Part shown: positions 24,162 through 33,227 of the stretch, one piece after another
How positions within the stretch are numbered: the first letter of the stretch is position 1
Layout: every line of letters starts with the position of its first letter
Assembly: GCA_017466365.1 (NCBI GenBank)
Contig: JAFTUG010000002.1
Span: forward strand, 119,556-183,555
From: Clostridia bacterium
Lineage (GTDB): Bacteria; Bacillota; Clostridia; Oscillospirales; Acutalibacteraceae
Direction of reading: 5' to 3'
DNA: 64,000 nt
Notes under the pieces: model-generated
What the model was told of the DNA's origin: nothing
What the model saw: the letters and a program-made list of their open reading frames with translations, nothing else
Databases searched by the model: none
Program-made: the position numbers and the translations under genes

Positions 24162-25823
24162 ATGAATCAGACTGAAACAAATAAAAGAAATACCTCGCAG
24201 GGAAATGAGTCGGGTATCAAGATATATTTCGGCGATATCCTTAAGGGAATAATGAAGCTCTGGTGGGTATGTGTTTTGCTTGCCGCTTTGATAGGCGGAG
24301 GAATGTTTGCGGATGCTTATTCGAGCTATTCACCCGTTTATACCTCGTCAGCACTTTTTACGGTTTATACGGAGCGCAGCGCGGCGATAAGCAGTATTTC
24401 TGTATATTCATTCTATTACGATGCCTCAACTGCGGCACAGTTAAGCAAAACCTTTCCCTATATTCTCAAAAGCAACCTTCTTCAGGATGCCGTTTGCGAG
24501 GATCTTGATATTGAATTTCTTCCCGTTTCACTTTCTGCATCGTCTGTTCAGGGTTCAAATATGTTTACTCTTAAGGCAACCGGAGCGGATCCGCAGATGA
24601 CCTACGATGTTCTTGTTTCTGTAATTGAAAATTACCCCTCGGTTGCAAAGTATGCGGTAGGTAACATTCAGTTCGATATGATAACAAGCCCGCAGGTTCC
24701 CGAATCACCTTCCAATTCATCGGACTATACTGACAAGGCAATATCGGGTGCTTTTATAGGATTTGTAATCGGACTTGTTTTCATAATGCTTTATGCAATA
24801 TTCAGAAAAACCATAAAAACAAAGAATGATATAAAAACCGAGCTTAACTGTGAGGTTCTCGGTACCGTTCCTGCGATAACGTTCAAAAAGCACACCAAGC
24901 AGTTTGATAAATCTTTGCTTTTTACAAACGAAAAGGTAGGCAGCATGTTCCCCGAATCTTTCAGGGTTATCCGCAATGTTCTTATCAACTCGATGTCGGA
25001 GAATGATAAAATCATTATGGTTACAGGTACCGCTCCGGGAGAAGGAAAAACAACGGTATCGGTCAATATCGCTCTTGCTCTTGCCGATTACGGCAAAAAA
25101 GTTCTTCTTGTTGATGCGGACTTAAGGCATGCAAGCACGGGTGAACTGCTCGGAATTAATTATGATGAGCTTGATTATTCGGTAACCAAAGAAAATTACA
25201 GAATTGCCGAATCAGAAAAATACGGCATTTCGCTTCTTAATCTCATAAGACCCGAGGATTCACCGAAAAATATAACAACAGAAGAACTTAAAGCGATTTT
25301 TAACGAAATAAGAAGCGAGTATGACTGTGTTATTGTTGACACACCTCCCTGCGGACTTATTTCCGATACTCTTTATATTGCTCATGCTTCGGATGCCGTT
25401 CTTTATGTTATTAGGCAGGATGCGGTCAGCATTCCGAGAATCCGCAGCGGAATAGACAGCTTAATTTCAACCGAAATCAGATTCTTGGGCTGCATACTGA
25501 ACGGAACCGCTTCGGGATTATCGGGCTACGGCTACGGAAATTACGGCTACGGTTATGGCTATGGCTATGGTTACGGATATGGCTATGGTTACGGTTACGG
25601 ATATGGCTACGGAGAAGATAAGAAAAAGAAGCGCAGAGGCTTTGCCAAAAAATCAGGTAAGCAAAAGTCAAAGCAAATTCCCGTGACTTTTGAAGAAAAG
25701 GTAGAAACAATCTCCGAAGAGAAGGCAAAAACTGAGGAAACTTCTGAAAAAGAACCGGAAAATAAAGAAAATACTGTTGAAGAAACCGCTGAAAGCAACG
25801 AGACTGAAAATAAAGAAAAATGA
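24162..25823 (+). CDS. Fused Wzz-type chain-length protein and BY-kinase (copy 2) with long Tyr-Gly tract
   Basis: A protein of 553 residues. Two membrane segments (about 28-50 and 196-213) flank the Wzz region. The kinase has canonical Walker A APGEGKTT (about 290-298), A' VLLVDADLRHAS (about 311-322) and Walker B CVIVDTPP (about 389-397). Residues 456-484 are a striking run of 14 Tyr-Gly dipeptides, followed by a Lys/Arg patch and an acidic Glu/Lys-rich tail to residue 553. The tract is the likely phosphorylation region, much longer and more regular than usual. Because copy 1 has a weaker A' motif, this copy may be the main kinase of the pair. Confidence 0.9.
   Translation: MNQTETNKRNTSQGNESGIKIYFGDILKGIMKLWWVCVLLAALIGGGMFADAYSSYSPVYTSSALFTVYTERSAAISSISVYSFYYDASTAAQLSKTFPYILKSNLLQDAVCEDLDIEFLPVSLSASSVQGSNMFTLKATGADPQMTYDVLVSVIENYPSVAKYAVGNIQFDMITSPQVPESPSNSSDYTDKAISGAFIGFVIGLVFIMLYAIFRKTIKTKNDIKTELNCEVLGTVPAITFKKHTKQFDKSLLFTNEKVGSMFPESFRVIRNVLINSMSENDKIIMVTGTAPGEGKTTVSVNIALALADYGKKVLLVDADLRHASTGELLGINYDELDYSVTKENYRIAESEKYGISLLNLIRPEDSPKNITTEELKAIFNEIRSEYDCVIVDTPPCGLISDTLYIAHASDAVLYVIRQDAVSIPRIRSGIDSLISTEIRFLGCILNGTASGLSGYGYGNYGYGYGYGYGYGYGYGYGYGYGYGEDKKKKRRGFAKKSGKQKSKQIPVTFEEKVETISEEKAKTEETSEKEPENKENTVEETAESNETENKEK
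25524..25612 (+). repeat. Six-base tandem repeat coding for (Tyr-Gly)n
   Basis: About 14 units of TAYGGN in frame inside the second BY-kinase gene. Codons alternate TAC/TAT and GGC/GGT/GGA, so the repeat is conserved at protein level but degenerate in DNA. Such a tract can change length by slippage in steps of six bases without frameshift. Confidence 0.85.
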
Positions 25824-25843
25824 GATTTTAAGGAGCGTTTACG

Positions 25844-27817
25844 ATGAAAACAAAACTCAAAGCACAACGCCGAAAATTTCATATCGAAACATGGCGGATA
25901 GCCGCCGCATTTCTGATGATTTATGATATCATGGCGGTTAACCTGTCATATTTCGTGGCTCTGTTTTTCCGATTTGACGGTGTTTTTTCGCAAATCCCCG
26001 AAAAATATATGGAGCCTTATACATACTTTATTCCCATATATACGGTAATCTGCTTGTGTGTATTTTATTTCACAAGGATGTATCACAGCGTATGGAGATA
26101 TGCGGGCTTTACGGAGCTTGCAAGAACCGCAGTCGGCAGTGCGATTGCCTCAATACTCCATATTATTCTCATAACGCTGCTTTTCCAAAGAATGCCGATT
26201 TCTTATTATCTTTGGGGCGCTTGCCTTCAGTTTATTTCTCTTGTTGCGGCAAGATTCTCTTACCGCTATTTGAGAATTGAAGTTGAAAAGCGCAGAAACT
26301 CAAAAAAAGCTGACAGAGTAATGATTGTCGGTGCCGGTACTGCGGGTCAGATGCTTCTGCGAAGTGTAATCAAGACCGATAAGTTTTCGGACAAGGTATT
26401 CTGCTTGATTGACGATGATTCAAATAAATGGGGAAGATATATTGATAATGTTCCCATTGTCGGCGGAAGAGAAAACATTCTTCAAAGTGTGGAAAAATAC
26501 CGCATAGAAAAAATTTATATTGCAATCCCAAGTGCTCCGAAATCGGATATAAGAGACATCATAAATGTGTGCAGCGAAACAAACTGTGTATTGAAGCTTC
26601 TTCCCGATTTTTATCAGTATGTTAATGAAAACATCAGCATAAGCTCAATGAAGGATGTTTCGCCCGAGGATTTGCTCGGCAGAGAGCCAATTGAAACAGA
26701 TATGAAAGAGGTTTATGACCTTATCAAGGGAAAAACCATTCTTGTAACGGGCGGAGGCGGTTCAATCGGAAGCGAGCTTTGCAGGCAGATTGCTGCCCAT
26801 GAGCCGAAGCTTCTTTTGATTTTTGATATTTACGAAAACAATGCCTACGAAATTCAGCAGGAGCTTAAATCGGAGTTCCCGGAGCTGTGCTTTGAAACAC
26901 TTATAGGCTCTGTAAGAGACTCGAGACGACTGAATCAGGTTTTTAGCCGCTATAAGCCGGATATAGTTTATCATGCAGCGGCGCATAAGCATGTTCCGCT
27001 TATGGAAATAAGCCCCTGTGAGGCTATAAAGAATAATGTTATCGGCACATATAAAACAGCCTATGCGGCAATGATGAATAACTGTGAGCGTTTTGTGCTT
27101 ATCAGTACCGATAAGGCTGTTAATCCCACCAATATCATGGGTGCAAGCAAGCGTCTTTGTGAAATGGTAATTCAGTTCTTTGATAAAAAGGTCAAAGAGG
27201 GGACATATGAGGAAATTCACAAGCTTTTCACTCATTTTGAGGAGAATAACAGCTTCAATCCCGATGAATTGCATGATAAGGTCAGAACAGAATATGTTGC
27301 CGTTCGTTTCGGTAATGTTCTCGGCTCCAACGGCTCTGTAATTCCTCTTTTTAAGCAGCAGATTAAAAACGGAGGTCCCGTAAGAGTAACCCATCCCGAT
27401 ATCATCCGCTATTTTATGACTATTCCTGAAGCGGTTTCGCTTGTTCTTCTTGCGGGTGCTTATGCAAACGGCGGTGAAATCTTCGTTCTTGATATGGGCT
27501 CACCCGTTAATATTGATACTCTTGCAAGAAACCTCATCAGACTTTCCGGCTTTACACCCGATGTCGATATCCGAATTGAATATACGGGCTTAAGACCGGG
27601 CGAAAAGCTTTATGAGGAAAAGCTCATGCAGGAGGAGGGTCTTAAAAGAACCCCCAACAAGCTTATTCATATCGGAAACCCCGTTCCGTTTGATACGGAG
27701 GTTTTCCAGGAGGATCTTTCCGCACTCATGCTTGCGGCTTATGAAAATACAGACCGCATTGCAGATATGGTTGAAAAAATGGTTCCCACTTATAAGAAAA
27801 ATCAAACCAAAATTTAA
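25844..27817 (+). CDS. Membrane-bound nucleotide-sugar 4,6-dehydratase (CapD/PglF type)
   Basis: A protein of 657 residues, full length for the membrane-bound class. Four membrane segments fill about residues 15-120. A first Rossmann-like domain begins VMIVGAGTAGQMLL, and the catalytic SDR domain starts TGGGGSIGSEL (about residue 303). It continues with YHAAAHKHVPL and STDKAVNPTNIMGASKR, the dehydratase active-site stretch. The family makes UDP-4-keto-6-deoxy-GlcNAc, the precursor of bacillosamine-type and related amino sugars. The aminotransferase that would act next is the following gene, 13 bases away. Confidence 0.93.
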   Translation: MKTKLKAQRRKFHIETWRIAAAFLMIYDIMAVNLSYFVALFFRFDGVFSQIPEKYMEPYTYFIPIYTVICLCVFYFTRMYHSVWRYAGFTELARTAVGSAIASILHIILITLLFQRMPISYYLWGACLQFISLVAARFSYRYLRIEVEKRRNSKKADRVMIVGAGTAGQMLLRSVIKTDKFSDKVFCLIDDDSNKWGRYIDNVPIVGGRENILQSVEKYRIEKIYIAIPSAPKSDIRDIINVCSETNCVLKLLPDFYQYVNENISISSMKDVSPEDLLGREPIETDMKEVYDLIKGKTILVTGGGGSIGSELCRQIAAHEPKLLLIFDIYENNAYEIQQELKSEFPELCFETLIGSVRDSRRLNQVFSRYKPDIVYHAAAHKHVPLMEISPCEAIKNNVIGTYKTAYAAMMNNCERFVLISTDKAVNPTNIMGASKRLCEMVIQFFDKKVKEGTYEEIHKLFTHFEENNSFNPDELHDKVRTEYVAVRFGNVLGSNGSVIPLFKQQIKNGGPVRVTHPDIIRYFMTIPEAVSLVLLAGAYANGGEIFVLDMGSPVNIDTLARNLIRLSGFTPDVDIRIEYTGLRPGEKLYEEKLMQEEGLKRTPNKLIHIGNPVPFDTEVFQEDLSALMLAAYENTDRIADMVEKMVPTYKKNQTKI

Positions 27818-27830
27818 GGTGATTAAATAA

Positions 27831-29042
27831 ATGGATTTCAGAAAAATTCCGTTCAGTCCTCCCGATATTGGTGAGGGAGAGATTGAGGCAGTTGCCAAGG
27901 TGCTTCGCTCCGGCTGGATAACAACAGGTCCCGAAACAAAACGCTTTGAAAAAATGATTGCCGATTATTGCAAAACGGAAAAAGCCGTTTGCCTCAATTC
28001 CGCAACCGCATCGCTTGAACTCAACCTGCGTGTGCTCGGAATAGAGGAGGGTGATGAAGTGCTCGTTCCTGCTTACACCTATACCGCATCCGTTTCCGCC
28101 GCAATTCACGTTGGTGCAAAAATAGTTTTTATCGACTCACAGCCGGGAAGTTTTGAAATGGATTACGATAAAATGGAGGCGGCAATAACAAAGAAAACCA
28201 AGGCGGTTATTGCTGTTGACCTCGGCGGTGTGGTGTGCGACTACGGCAGAATTTACCGTGCAGTTGAAAATAAAAAGAATTTATTTGTTCCTTCGGGCAA
28301 AATTCAGCAGGCACTCGGCAGAGTGGCGGTTATAGCTGACGGTGCTCATTCTCTCGGTGCTGAAAGAGACGGCACTAAAGCAGGCTCCATTGCCGATTTC
28401 ACCTCGTTTTCTTTCCATGCCGTAAAAAACCTGACCACCGCAGAAGGCGGTGCCGCAACATGGAAGAATATTGACGGCATTGATAATGAGGAGCTTTATA
28501 GGAATTATCAGCTTTACAGCCTTCACGGTCAGTCAAAGGATGCGCTTGCAAAAACCAAGGCGGGTGCATGGGAATATGACGTTATCGGGCCGTGGTACAA
28601 ATGCAATATGACGGACATCATGTCGGCAATCGGAATATGTCAGCTTGAAAGATATGACGGGCTTCTTGAAAGAAGAAAAGAAATAATTTTAAAATATAAT
28701 TCCATTCTTGATGAAATAGGTGTTGAGCACCTTAGTCATTACGGTGATAATCATTCTTCCTCGGGTCATCTTTATATTACCCGTGTACCTAATATCACGT
28801 CCGAGCAGAGAAATGAAATAATAAACGAAATGGCGCAAAGAGGAATTTCCTGCAATGTTCATTATAAGCCTCTGCCGATGATGACGGCATATAAAAACAT
28901 GGGCTTTGATATTGCGGATTATCCGAATGCTTATGCCTTCTTTGCAAACGAAATAACTCTTCCTCTTCATACCAAGCTTACAGATGAAGATGTCGAGTAT
29001 GTAATTTCAAACTATAAGGAAGTTTTGAAGAAATATTTATAA
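27831..29042 (+). CDS. DegT/DnrJ/EryC1/StrS family sugar aminotransferase
   Basis: A protein of 403 residues of the PLP-dependent sugar aminotransferase family. The N-terminus is FRKIPFSPPDIGEGEIEAV. The PLP-binding lysine sits in SFHAVKNLTTAEGG (about residue 203), preceded by ADGAHSLGA. It converts a 4-keto sugar nucleotide to the 4-amino sugar, as PglE does after PglF. A segment of about 25 residues before the DGAHS motif is common in this subgroup. Placed between a PglF-like dehydratase and a PglC-like transferase, it most likely makes UDP-4-amino-4,6-dideoxy-GlcNAc or a stereoisomer. Confidence 0.93.
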   Translation: MDFRKIPFSPPDIGEGEIEAVAKVLRSGWITTGPETKRFEKMIADYCKTEKAVCLNSATASLELNLRVLGIEEGDEVLVPAYTYTASVSAAIHVGAKIVFIDSQPGSFEMDYDKMEAAITKKTKAVIAVDLGGVVCDYGRIYRAVENKKNLFVPSGKIQQALGRVAVIADGAHSLGAERDGTKAGSIADFTSFSFHAVKNLTTAEGGAATWKNIDGIDNEELYRNYQLYSLHGQSKDALAKTKAGAWEYDVIGPWYKCNMTDIMSAIGICQLERYDGLLERRKEIILKYNSILDEIGVEHLSHYGDNHSSSGHLYITRVPNITSEQRNEIINEMAQRGISCNVHYKPLPMMTAYKNMGFDIADYPNAYAFFANEITLPLHTKLTDEDVEYVISNYKEVLKKYL

Positions 29043-29054
29043 AGGAGCGAAAAC

Positions 29055-29765
29055 ATGCTTCGTAAATGGGAAGACCTGCCGATTGAAATGCAAATTCCCG
29101 AAGTCAGGCAGTATTATGATATTCTGAACAAGAGAAAATTCGGCATAGCATTAAAAAGACTGTTTGATATAGCCTTATCAGGTTTGCTGCTTGTTGTTCT
29201 TTCTCCCGTGTTTCTCATAACTGCAATAGCTATAAAGGCGGATTCAAAAGGCCCTGTTTTTTACCGTCAGGTCAGAGTTACGAGATACGGAGAAAAATTC
29301 AGGATTTTCAAATTCCGCTCCATGGTAAGCGGTGCGGATAAAGGCTCGCAGCTTACGGTAAGCGGTGATTCGAGAGTTACAAAAACGGGAGCATTTATCC
29401 GAAAATTCAAGATTGACGAGTTGAGTCAGCTTATAGATGTTTTCAGGGGAAAGATGACTTTTGTCGGTACACGTCCCGAGGTGCCGAAATACGTTGAAAA
29501 ATATACCCCAGAAATGTTGGCAACCCTGCTTCTTCCCGCAGGAATCACTTCAGAAGCAAGCGTTTATTATAAAGACGAAAGCAGACTTCTTGATGCATCA
29601 ACTGATACAGAGAAAACCTATCTTGAGTTGGTTTTGCCCGATAAAATGAAGTATAACCTGCGTGCAATTGAAAAGTTCAGCCTTTTGCAGGATTTAAAAA
29701 TTCTTATTATGACAGCTCTTGCGGTTTTTGGAAAAGAATTCGGGAATGAAGAAAAGAAAAGGTGA
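29055..29765 (+). CDS. Initiating sugar phosphate transferase (PglC/WcaJ type)
   Basis: A protein of 236 residues of the polyprenyl-phosphate hexose-1-phosphate transferase family. An N-terminal hydrophobic re-entrant helix (about 40-62) is followed by DSKGPVFYRQVRVTRYG, FRIFKFRSMV, the catalytic Asp-Glu pair in KIDELSQL, and FVGTRPEVPKYV. It loads the first sugar phosphate on undecaprenyl phosphate at the inner membrane face and so starts the repeat unit. Its length is close to the minimal monotopic PglC form, without the long WbaP membrane domain. Its neighbours suggest a bacillosamine-like first sugar. Confidence 0.93.
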   Translation: MLRKWEDLPIEMQIPEVRQYYDILNKRKFGIALKRLFDIALSGLLLVVLSPVFLITAIAIKADSKGPVFYRQVRVTRYGEKFRIFKFRSMVSGADKGSQLTVSGDSRVTKTGAFIRKFKIDELSQLIDVFRGKMTFVGTRPEVPKYVEKYTPEMLATLLLPAGITSEASVYYKDESRLLDASTDTEKTYLELVLPDKMKYNLRAIEKFSLLQDLKILIMTALAVFGKEFGNEEKKR

Positions 29766-29769
29766 AGAA

Positions 29770-30909
29770 ATGAGCAAAGATAAAAAGCTTATCGCAGTTC
29801 TTACCAATAATGATGATGATATTTATTGCTTCCGTAAGGAGCTTATTGAAGAAATAATAAATGCAGGCTACGAGGTTCTTATTTCCTGCCCCTATGGTGA
29901 GAAATTTGAGCTTATGCAAGAAATAAAATATTTGTACGATGATCCGTTTATTGACAGAAGAGGAACAAATATCGTTTCTGATTTGAAGCTGCTTTTGCAT
30001 TATCTCAAGCTGTTTGCGAAATACCGTCCTGCTGTTGCGCTTACTTATACAGCGAAGCCGAATGTTTATGCAGGCGTTGCCGCATATCTTCTCGGAATAC
30101 CCGTTATAAGCAATGTTACGGGATTCGGAAGTGTTTTGAATGAGAGCGGTTTTGTTCAAAAGCTTGTTATGCAGATGTTTAAGTTTTCTTTCCGCCGCTC
30201 GGTTTGCGTAATGTTTCAGAATTCTACCAATAAAAAGCTTGCAGAAGAAAACGGCATGGTAAAAGGAGAGAGAATGCTTATTCCGGGTTCGGGAGTAAAT
30301 ACGGAAAGATATCCTCTTCTTTCTTATCCTGATGGCGGCAACGGAATCGAAGGCGCACCCGTGGTTTTCAACTATATCGGAAGAATACTTCACGATAAGG
30401 GTGTTGATGATTATATCGAAGCAGCAAAACGCGTAAAAAAGAAATACCCCAATACAGAGTTTAATATGCTCGGATTTATAGAACCCACAGAAAGTCACTA
30501 CGAACAGCTTCTTTCCGAGCTTGAAAAAGATAATATTATAAAATATCATGGCAGTCAGAAGGATGTAAAACCATTTATCAAAAAAGCGCATGCAACCATT
30601 CATCCCTCAACCTACGGTGAAGGAATGAGCAATGTTCTCCTTGAAAGCGCATCCTGCGGCAGACCGCTTATCTCAACGGATAATCCGGGATGTATGGAAA
30701 CCTTTGAGGATAATATAACGGGTTTTATGTATCACGGCGGCAATGTGGATCAGCTTTGTGAAAAGATAGAAAAATTCCTTTCACTTTCCAATTCAGAACG
30801 AGAGGAAATGGGAAGGAAAGGCAGAGAATATATAAGCAAAAATTTTTCCAGAAAAATTGTTACCGATTCTTATTTAAAAATGATTGAGAAAATTATAAAT
30901 AAAAAGTGA
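29770..30909 (+). CDS. Glycosyltransferase family 4 (PglA-like)
   Basis: A protein of 379 residues from ATG 29770, four bases after the previous stop; an upstream in-frame start inside the previous gene is not used here because AAGGTGAAG precedes 29770. The GT4 pattern includes TYTAKPNVYAGVAAYLLG, NVTGFGSVL, GRILHDKGVDDYIEA and the donor-binding block HPSTYGEGMSNVLLESASCG. The first of these blocks is like PglA and its relatives, which add the second sugar to a lipid-linked bacillosamine. The order dehydratase, aminotransferase, PglC, PglA supports this. Confidence 0.88.
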   Translation: MSKDKKLIAVLTNNDDDIYCFRKELIEEIINAGYEVLISCPYGEKFELMQEIKYLYDDPFIDRRGTNIVSDLKLLLHYLKLFAKYRPAVALTYTAKPNVYAGVAAYLLGIPVISNVTGFGSVLNESGFVQKLVMQMFKFSFRRSVCVMFQNSTNKKLAEENGMVKGERMLIPGSGVNTERYPLLSYPDGGNGIEGAPVVFNYIGRILHDKGVDDYIEAAKRVKKKYPNTEFNMLGFIEPTESHYEQLLSELEKDNIIKYHGSQKDVKPFIKKAHATIHPSTYGEGMSNVLLESASCGRPLISTDNPGCMETFEDNITGFMYHGGNVDQLCEKIEKFLSLSNSEREEMGRKGREYISKNFSRKIVTDSYLKMIEKIINKK

Positions 30910-30918
30910 GTGTTTAAA

Positions 30919-32250
30919 ATGAAAACAGAAATCAATTTCACTAATCTTTACGAAAAGCTTATAAATAAAGAAGAAAAGCTTTCACTTGTCGGTCTCGGCT
31001 ATGTCGGTATGCCTATTGCTGTTGCTTTTGCAAAGAAGGTTGAAGTTATAGGCTACGACCTCAACGAAAAGAAAATCGAGCTTTATAAAAGCGGTATTGA
31101 CCCCACAAACGAGGTGGGCGATGATGCGATAAAAAATACCTCCGTTGAGTTTACGGCGGATGAAACAAAGCTTCGCGATGCAAAGTTCCATATCGTGGCT
31201 GTGCCTACCCCTGTTAATGATGACCACACTCCCGACCTTACTCCCGTTGAGGGAGCAAGCCGTATTCTCGGCAGAAATCTTACTGAAGGCTCAGTTGTTG
31301 TTTTTGAATCAACTGTATATCCCGGCGTTACCGAGGATGTTTGCATTCCCATTCTCGAAAAGGAATCGGGTCTTAAGTGCGGTGTTGATTTCAAAATCGG
31401 TTATTCACCCGAAAGAATCAATCCCGGTGATAAGGTTCACCGTCTTGAAACCATAACAAAGATTGTTTCCGGTATGGATGATGTAACTCTTGATATTGTT
31501 GCAAAGGTTTATGAGCTTGTTGTTGAAGTGGGTGTACATCGTGCAGAAAGCATCAAGGTTGCCGAGGCTGCAAAGGTTATCGAAAACAGCCAGAGAGATA
31601 TTAACATCGCCTTTATGAATGAGCTTTCAATCATTTTCAATAAAATGGGAATTGATACCCAGTCTGTCCTTAAGGCAGCGGGTACAAAATGGAATTTCCT
31701 CAAGTTTTATCCCGGTCTTGTAGGCGGTCATTGTATCGGTGTTGACCCGTATTATCTTACATATAAGGCAGAAATGCTCGGATATCACAGTCAGGTTATT
31801 CTTGCAGGCAGACGCATAAACGACGATATGGGCAAGTATGTTGCCGAAAACGTTGTAAAAAATCTTATCAATGCCGATAAGGGCGTTAAGGATGCCAAGG
31901 TTGCGGTTCTCGGATTTACTTTTAAAGAGGATTGCCCCGATACACGCAACACCAGAATAATTGACATAGTAAATGAACTTAACGAATACGGCATTAATCC
32001 CGTTATCGTTGACCCGGAGGCAGACAGCGAAGAAGCGGAAAGAATTTACGGAATTCAGCTTGCCGATATGTCGGTTGTTAAGAATATGGATGCCGTTGTT
32101 CTTGCAGTTGCTCACGAAAGCTTTAAAAAGCTTACAATGTCTGATGTTGATACCTTCTACGGAGACGGCAAAAAGGTTCTCCTTGATATTAAGGGTATTC
32201 TTGACCGTAAAGAATATGAAAACGCAGGTTATTCCTACTGGAGGCTTTAA
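30919..32250 (+). CDS. UDP-N-acetyl-hexosamine 6-dehydrogenase (TviB/WbpA type)
   Basis: A protein of 443 residues from ATG 30919; a GTG three codons earlier is also possible. It has VGLGYVGMPIAVAFAKK at the N-terminus, VPTPVNDDHTPDL, YSPERINPGD, and the catalytic cysteine in GGHCIGVDPYYL (about residue 270). The family oxidises C6 of UDP-GlcNAc, UDP-ManNAc or UDP-GalNAc to the uronic acid with two NAD+. The PERINPGD and SPERI region and the epimerase partner next door resemble the TviB/TviC pair, pointing to UDP-GlcNAcA and then UDP-GalNAcA. Confidence 0.92.
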   Translation: MKTEINFTNLYEKLINKEEKLSLVGLGYVGMPIAVAFAKKVEVIGYDLNEKKIELYKSGIDPTNEVGDDAIKNTSVEFTADETKLRDAKFHIVAVPTPVNDDHTPDLTPVEGASRILGRNLTEGSVVVFESTVYPGVTEDVCIPILEKESGLKCGVDFKIGYSPERINPGDKVHRLETITKIVSGMDDVTLDIVAKVYELVVEVGVHRAESIKVAEAAKVIENSQRDINIAFMNELSIIFNKMGIDTQSVLKAAGTKWNFLKFYPGLVGGHCIGVDPYYLTYKAEMLGYHSQVILAGRRINDDMGKYVAENVVKNLINADKGVKDAKVAVLGFTFKEDCPDTRNTRIIDIVNELNEYGINPVIVDPEADSEEAERIYGIQLADMSVVKNMDAVVLAVAHESFKKLTMSDVDTFYGDGKKVLLDIKGILDRKEYENAGYSYWRL

Positions 32251-32252
32251 TA

Positions 32253-33227
32253 ATGGGATATACGGATGTTAAGTTCCCCGAAAACTCTCTTTTTCTTGTA
32301 ACCGGCGGCGCAGGATTTATAGGCTCAAATCTTTGCGAAGCCATTCTCAAACTCGGCTGCAGAGTCCGCTGTCTTGATGATTTATCAACGGGAAAACAGA
32401 AAAATGCAGATATGTTTGCAGATAATCCGAATTATGAATTTATAAAGGGCGATATCAAGAATTTCGATACCTGTCTCAAAGCCTGCGAGGGTGTGGATTA
32501 TGTTCTCAATCAGGCAGCATGGGGAAGCGTTCCCAGAAGCATTGAAATGCCCCTTTTTTATTGTGCCAACAATATTCAGGGAACTCTCAACATGCTTGAA
32601 GCTGCACGCAGAAACAATGTTAAGAAATTTGTTTATGCGTCAAGCTCGTCTGTTTACGGCGATGAACCCAATCTTCCCAAAAAAGAGGGAAGGGAAGGCA
32701 ATCTTCTTTCTCCCTATGCACTTACAAAGATGTGTGATGAGGAATGGGCAAAGCAGTATACGAGACACTACGGTCTTGATACCTACGGTATGCGCTATTT
32801 CAACGTTTTCGGAAGACGTCAGGACCCCGACGGTGCTTATGCCGCAGTTATTCCCAAATTTATAAAGCAGCTTTTAAACGGCGAAGTCCCCACCATTAAC
32901 GGTGACGGTAAGCAAAGCCGTGATTTCACATATATCGAAAATGTTATCGAGGCAAATCTCAAGGCTTGTCTTGCTTCGCATGAAGCGGCAGGCGAGGCAT
33001 TTAATATTGCCTACGGCGGCAGAGAGTATCTTATTGATATTTATTACGGCTTAACCGAGGCGCTCGGAGTTGATATCGAACCGAATTTCGGACCTGACAG
33101 AGCAGGCGATATCAAGCACAGCAATGCCGATATTTCAAAGGCAAAAGCACTTCTCGGTTATGACCCTGACTGGAGTTTTGAAAAGGGAATTAAAGCCGCC
33201 ATTGAATGGTATAAAGAAAATTTATGA
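32253..33227 (+). CDS. UDP-N-acetyl-hexosamine(uronate) 4-epimerase (TviC/WbpP type)
   Basis: A protein of 324 residues, start two bases after the dehydrogenase stop. The SDR signature is TGGAGFIGSNL near residue 15, the characteristic WbpP/TviC stretch is LNQAAWGSVPRSI (WbpP: HQAALGSVPRS), and the YxxxK active site is in SPYALTKMCDE. These enzymes interconvert gluco- and galacto-configured UDP-HexNAc or UDP-HexNAcA. Together with the preceding gene it should supply UDP-GalNAcA to the capsule. It overlaps the next gene by four bases (ATGA). Confidence 0.92.
   Translation: MGYTDVKFPENSLFLVTGGAGFIGSNLCEAILKLGCRVRCLDDLSTGKQKNADMFADNPNYEFIKGDIKNFDTCLKACEGVDYVLNQAAWGSVPRSIEMPLFYCANNIQGTLNMLEAARRNNVKKFVYASSSSVYGDEPNLPKKEGREGNLLSPYALTKMCDEEWAKQYTRHYGLDTYGMRYFNVFGRRQDPDGAYAAVIPKFIKQLLNGEVPTINGDGKQSRDFTYIENVIEANLKACLASHEAAGEAFNIAYGGREYLIDIYYGLTEALGVDIEPNFGPDRAGDIKHSNADISKAKALLGYDPDWSFEKGIKAAIEWYKENL

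Noticed and set aside
25524-25612. CRISPR-like or non-coding tandem repeat
   Set aside because: The six-base units are in frame and encode Tyr-Gly with varied codons inside an intact kinase gene; no spacers exist.
29707-30603. 298-residue open frame on the - strand opposite the PglA-like gene
   Set aside because: It is a shadow of the GT4 coding sequence, with no recognisable domain or start signal.
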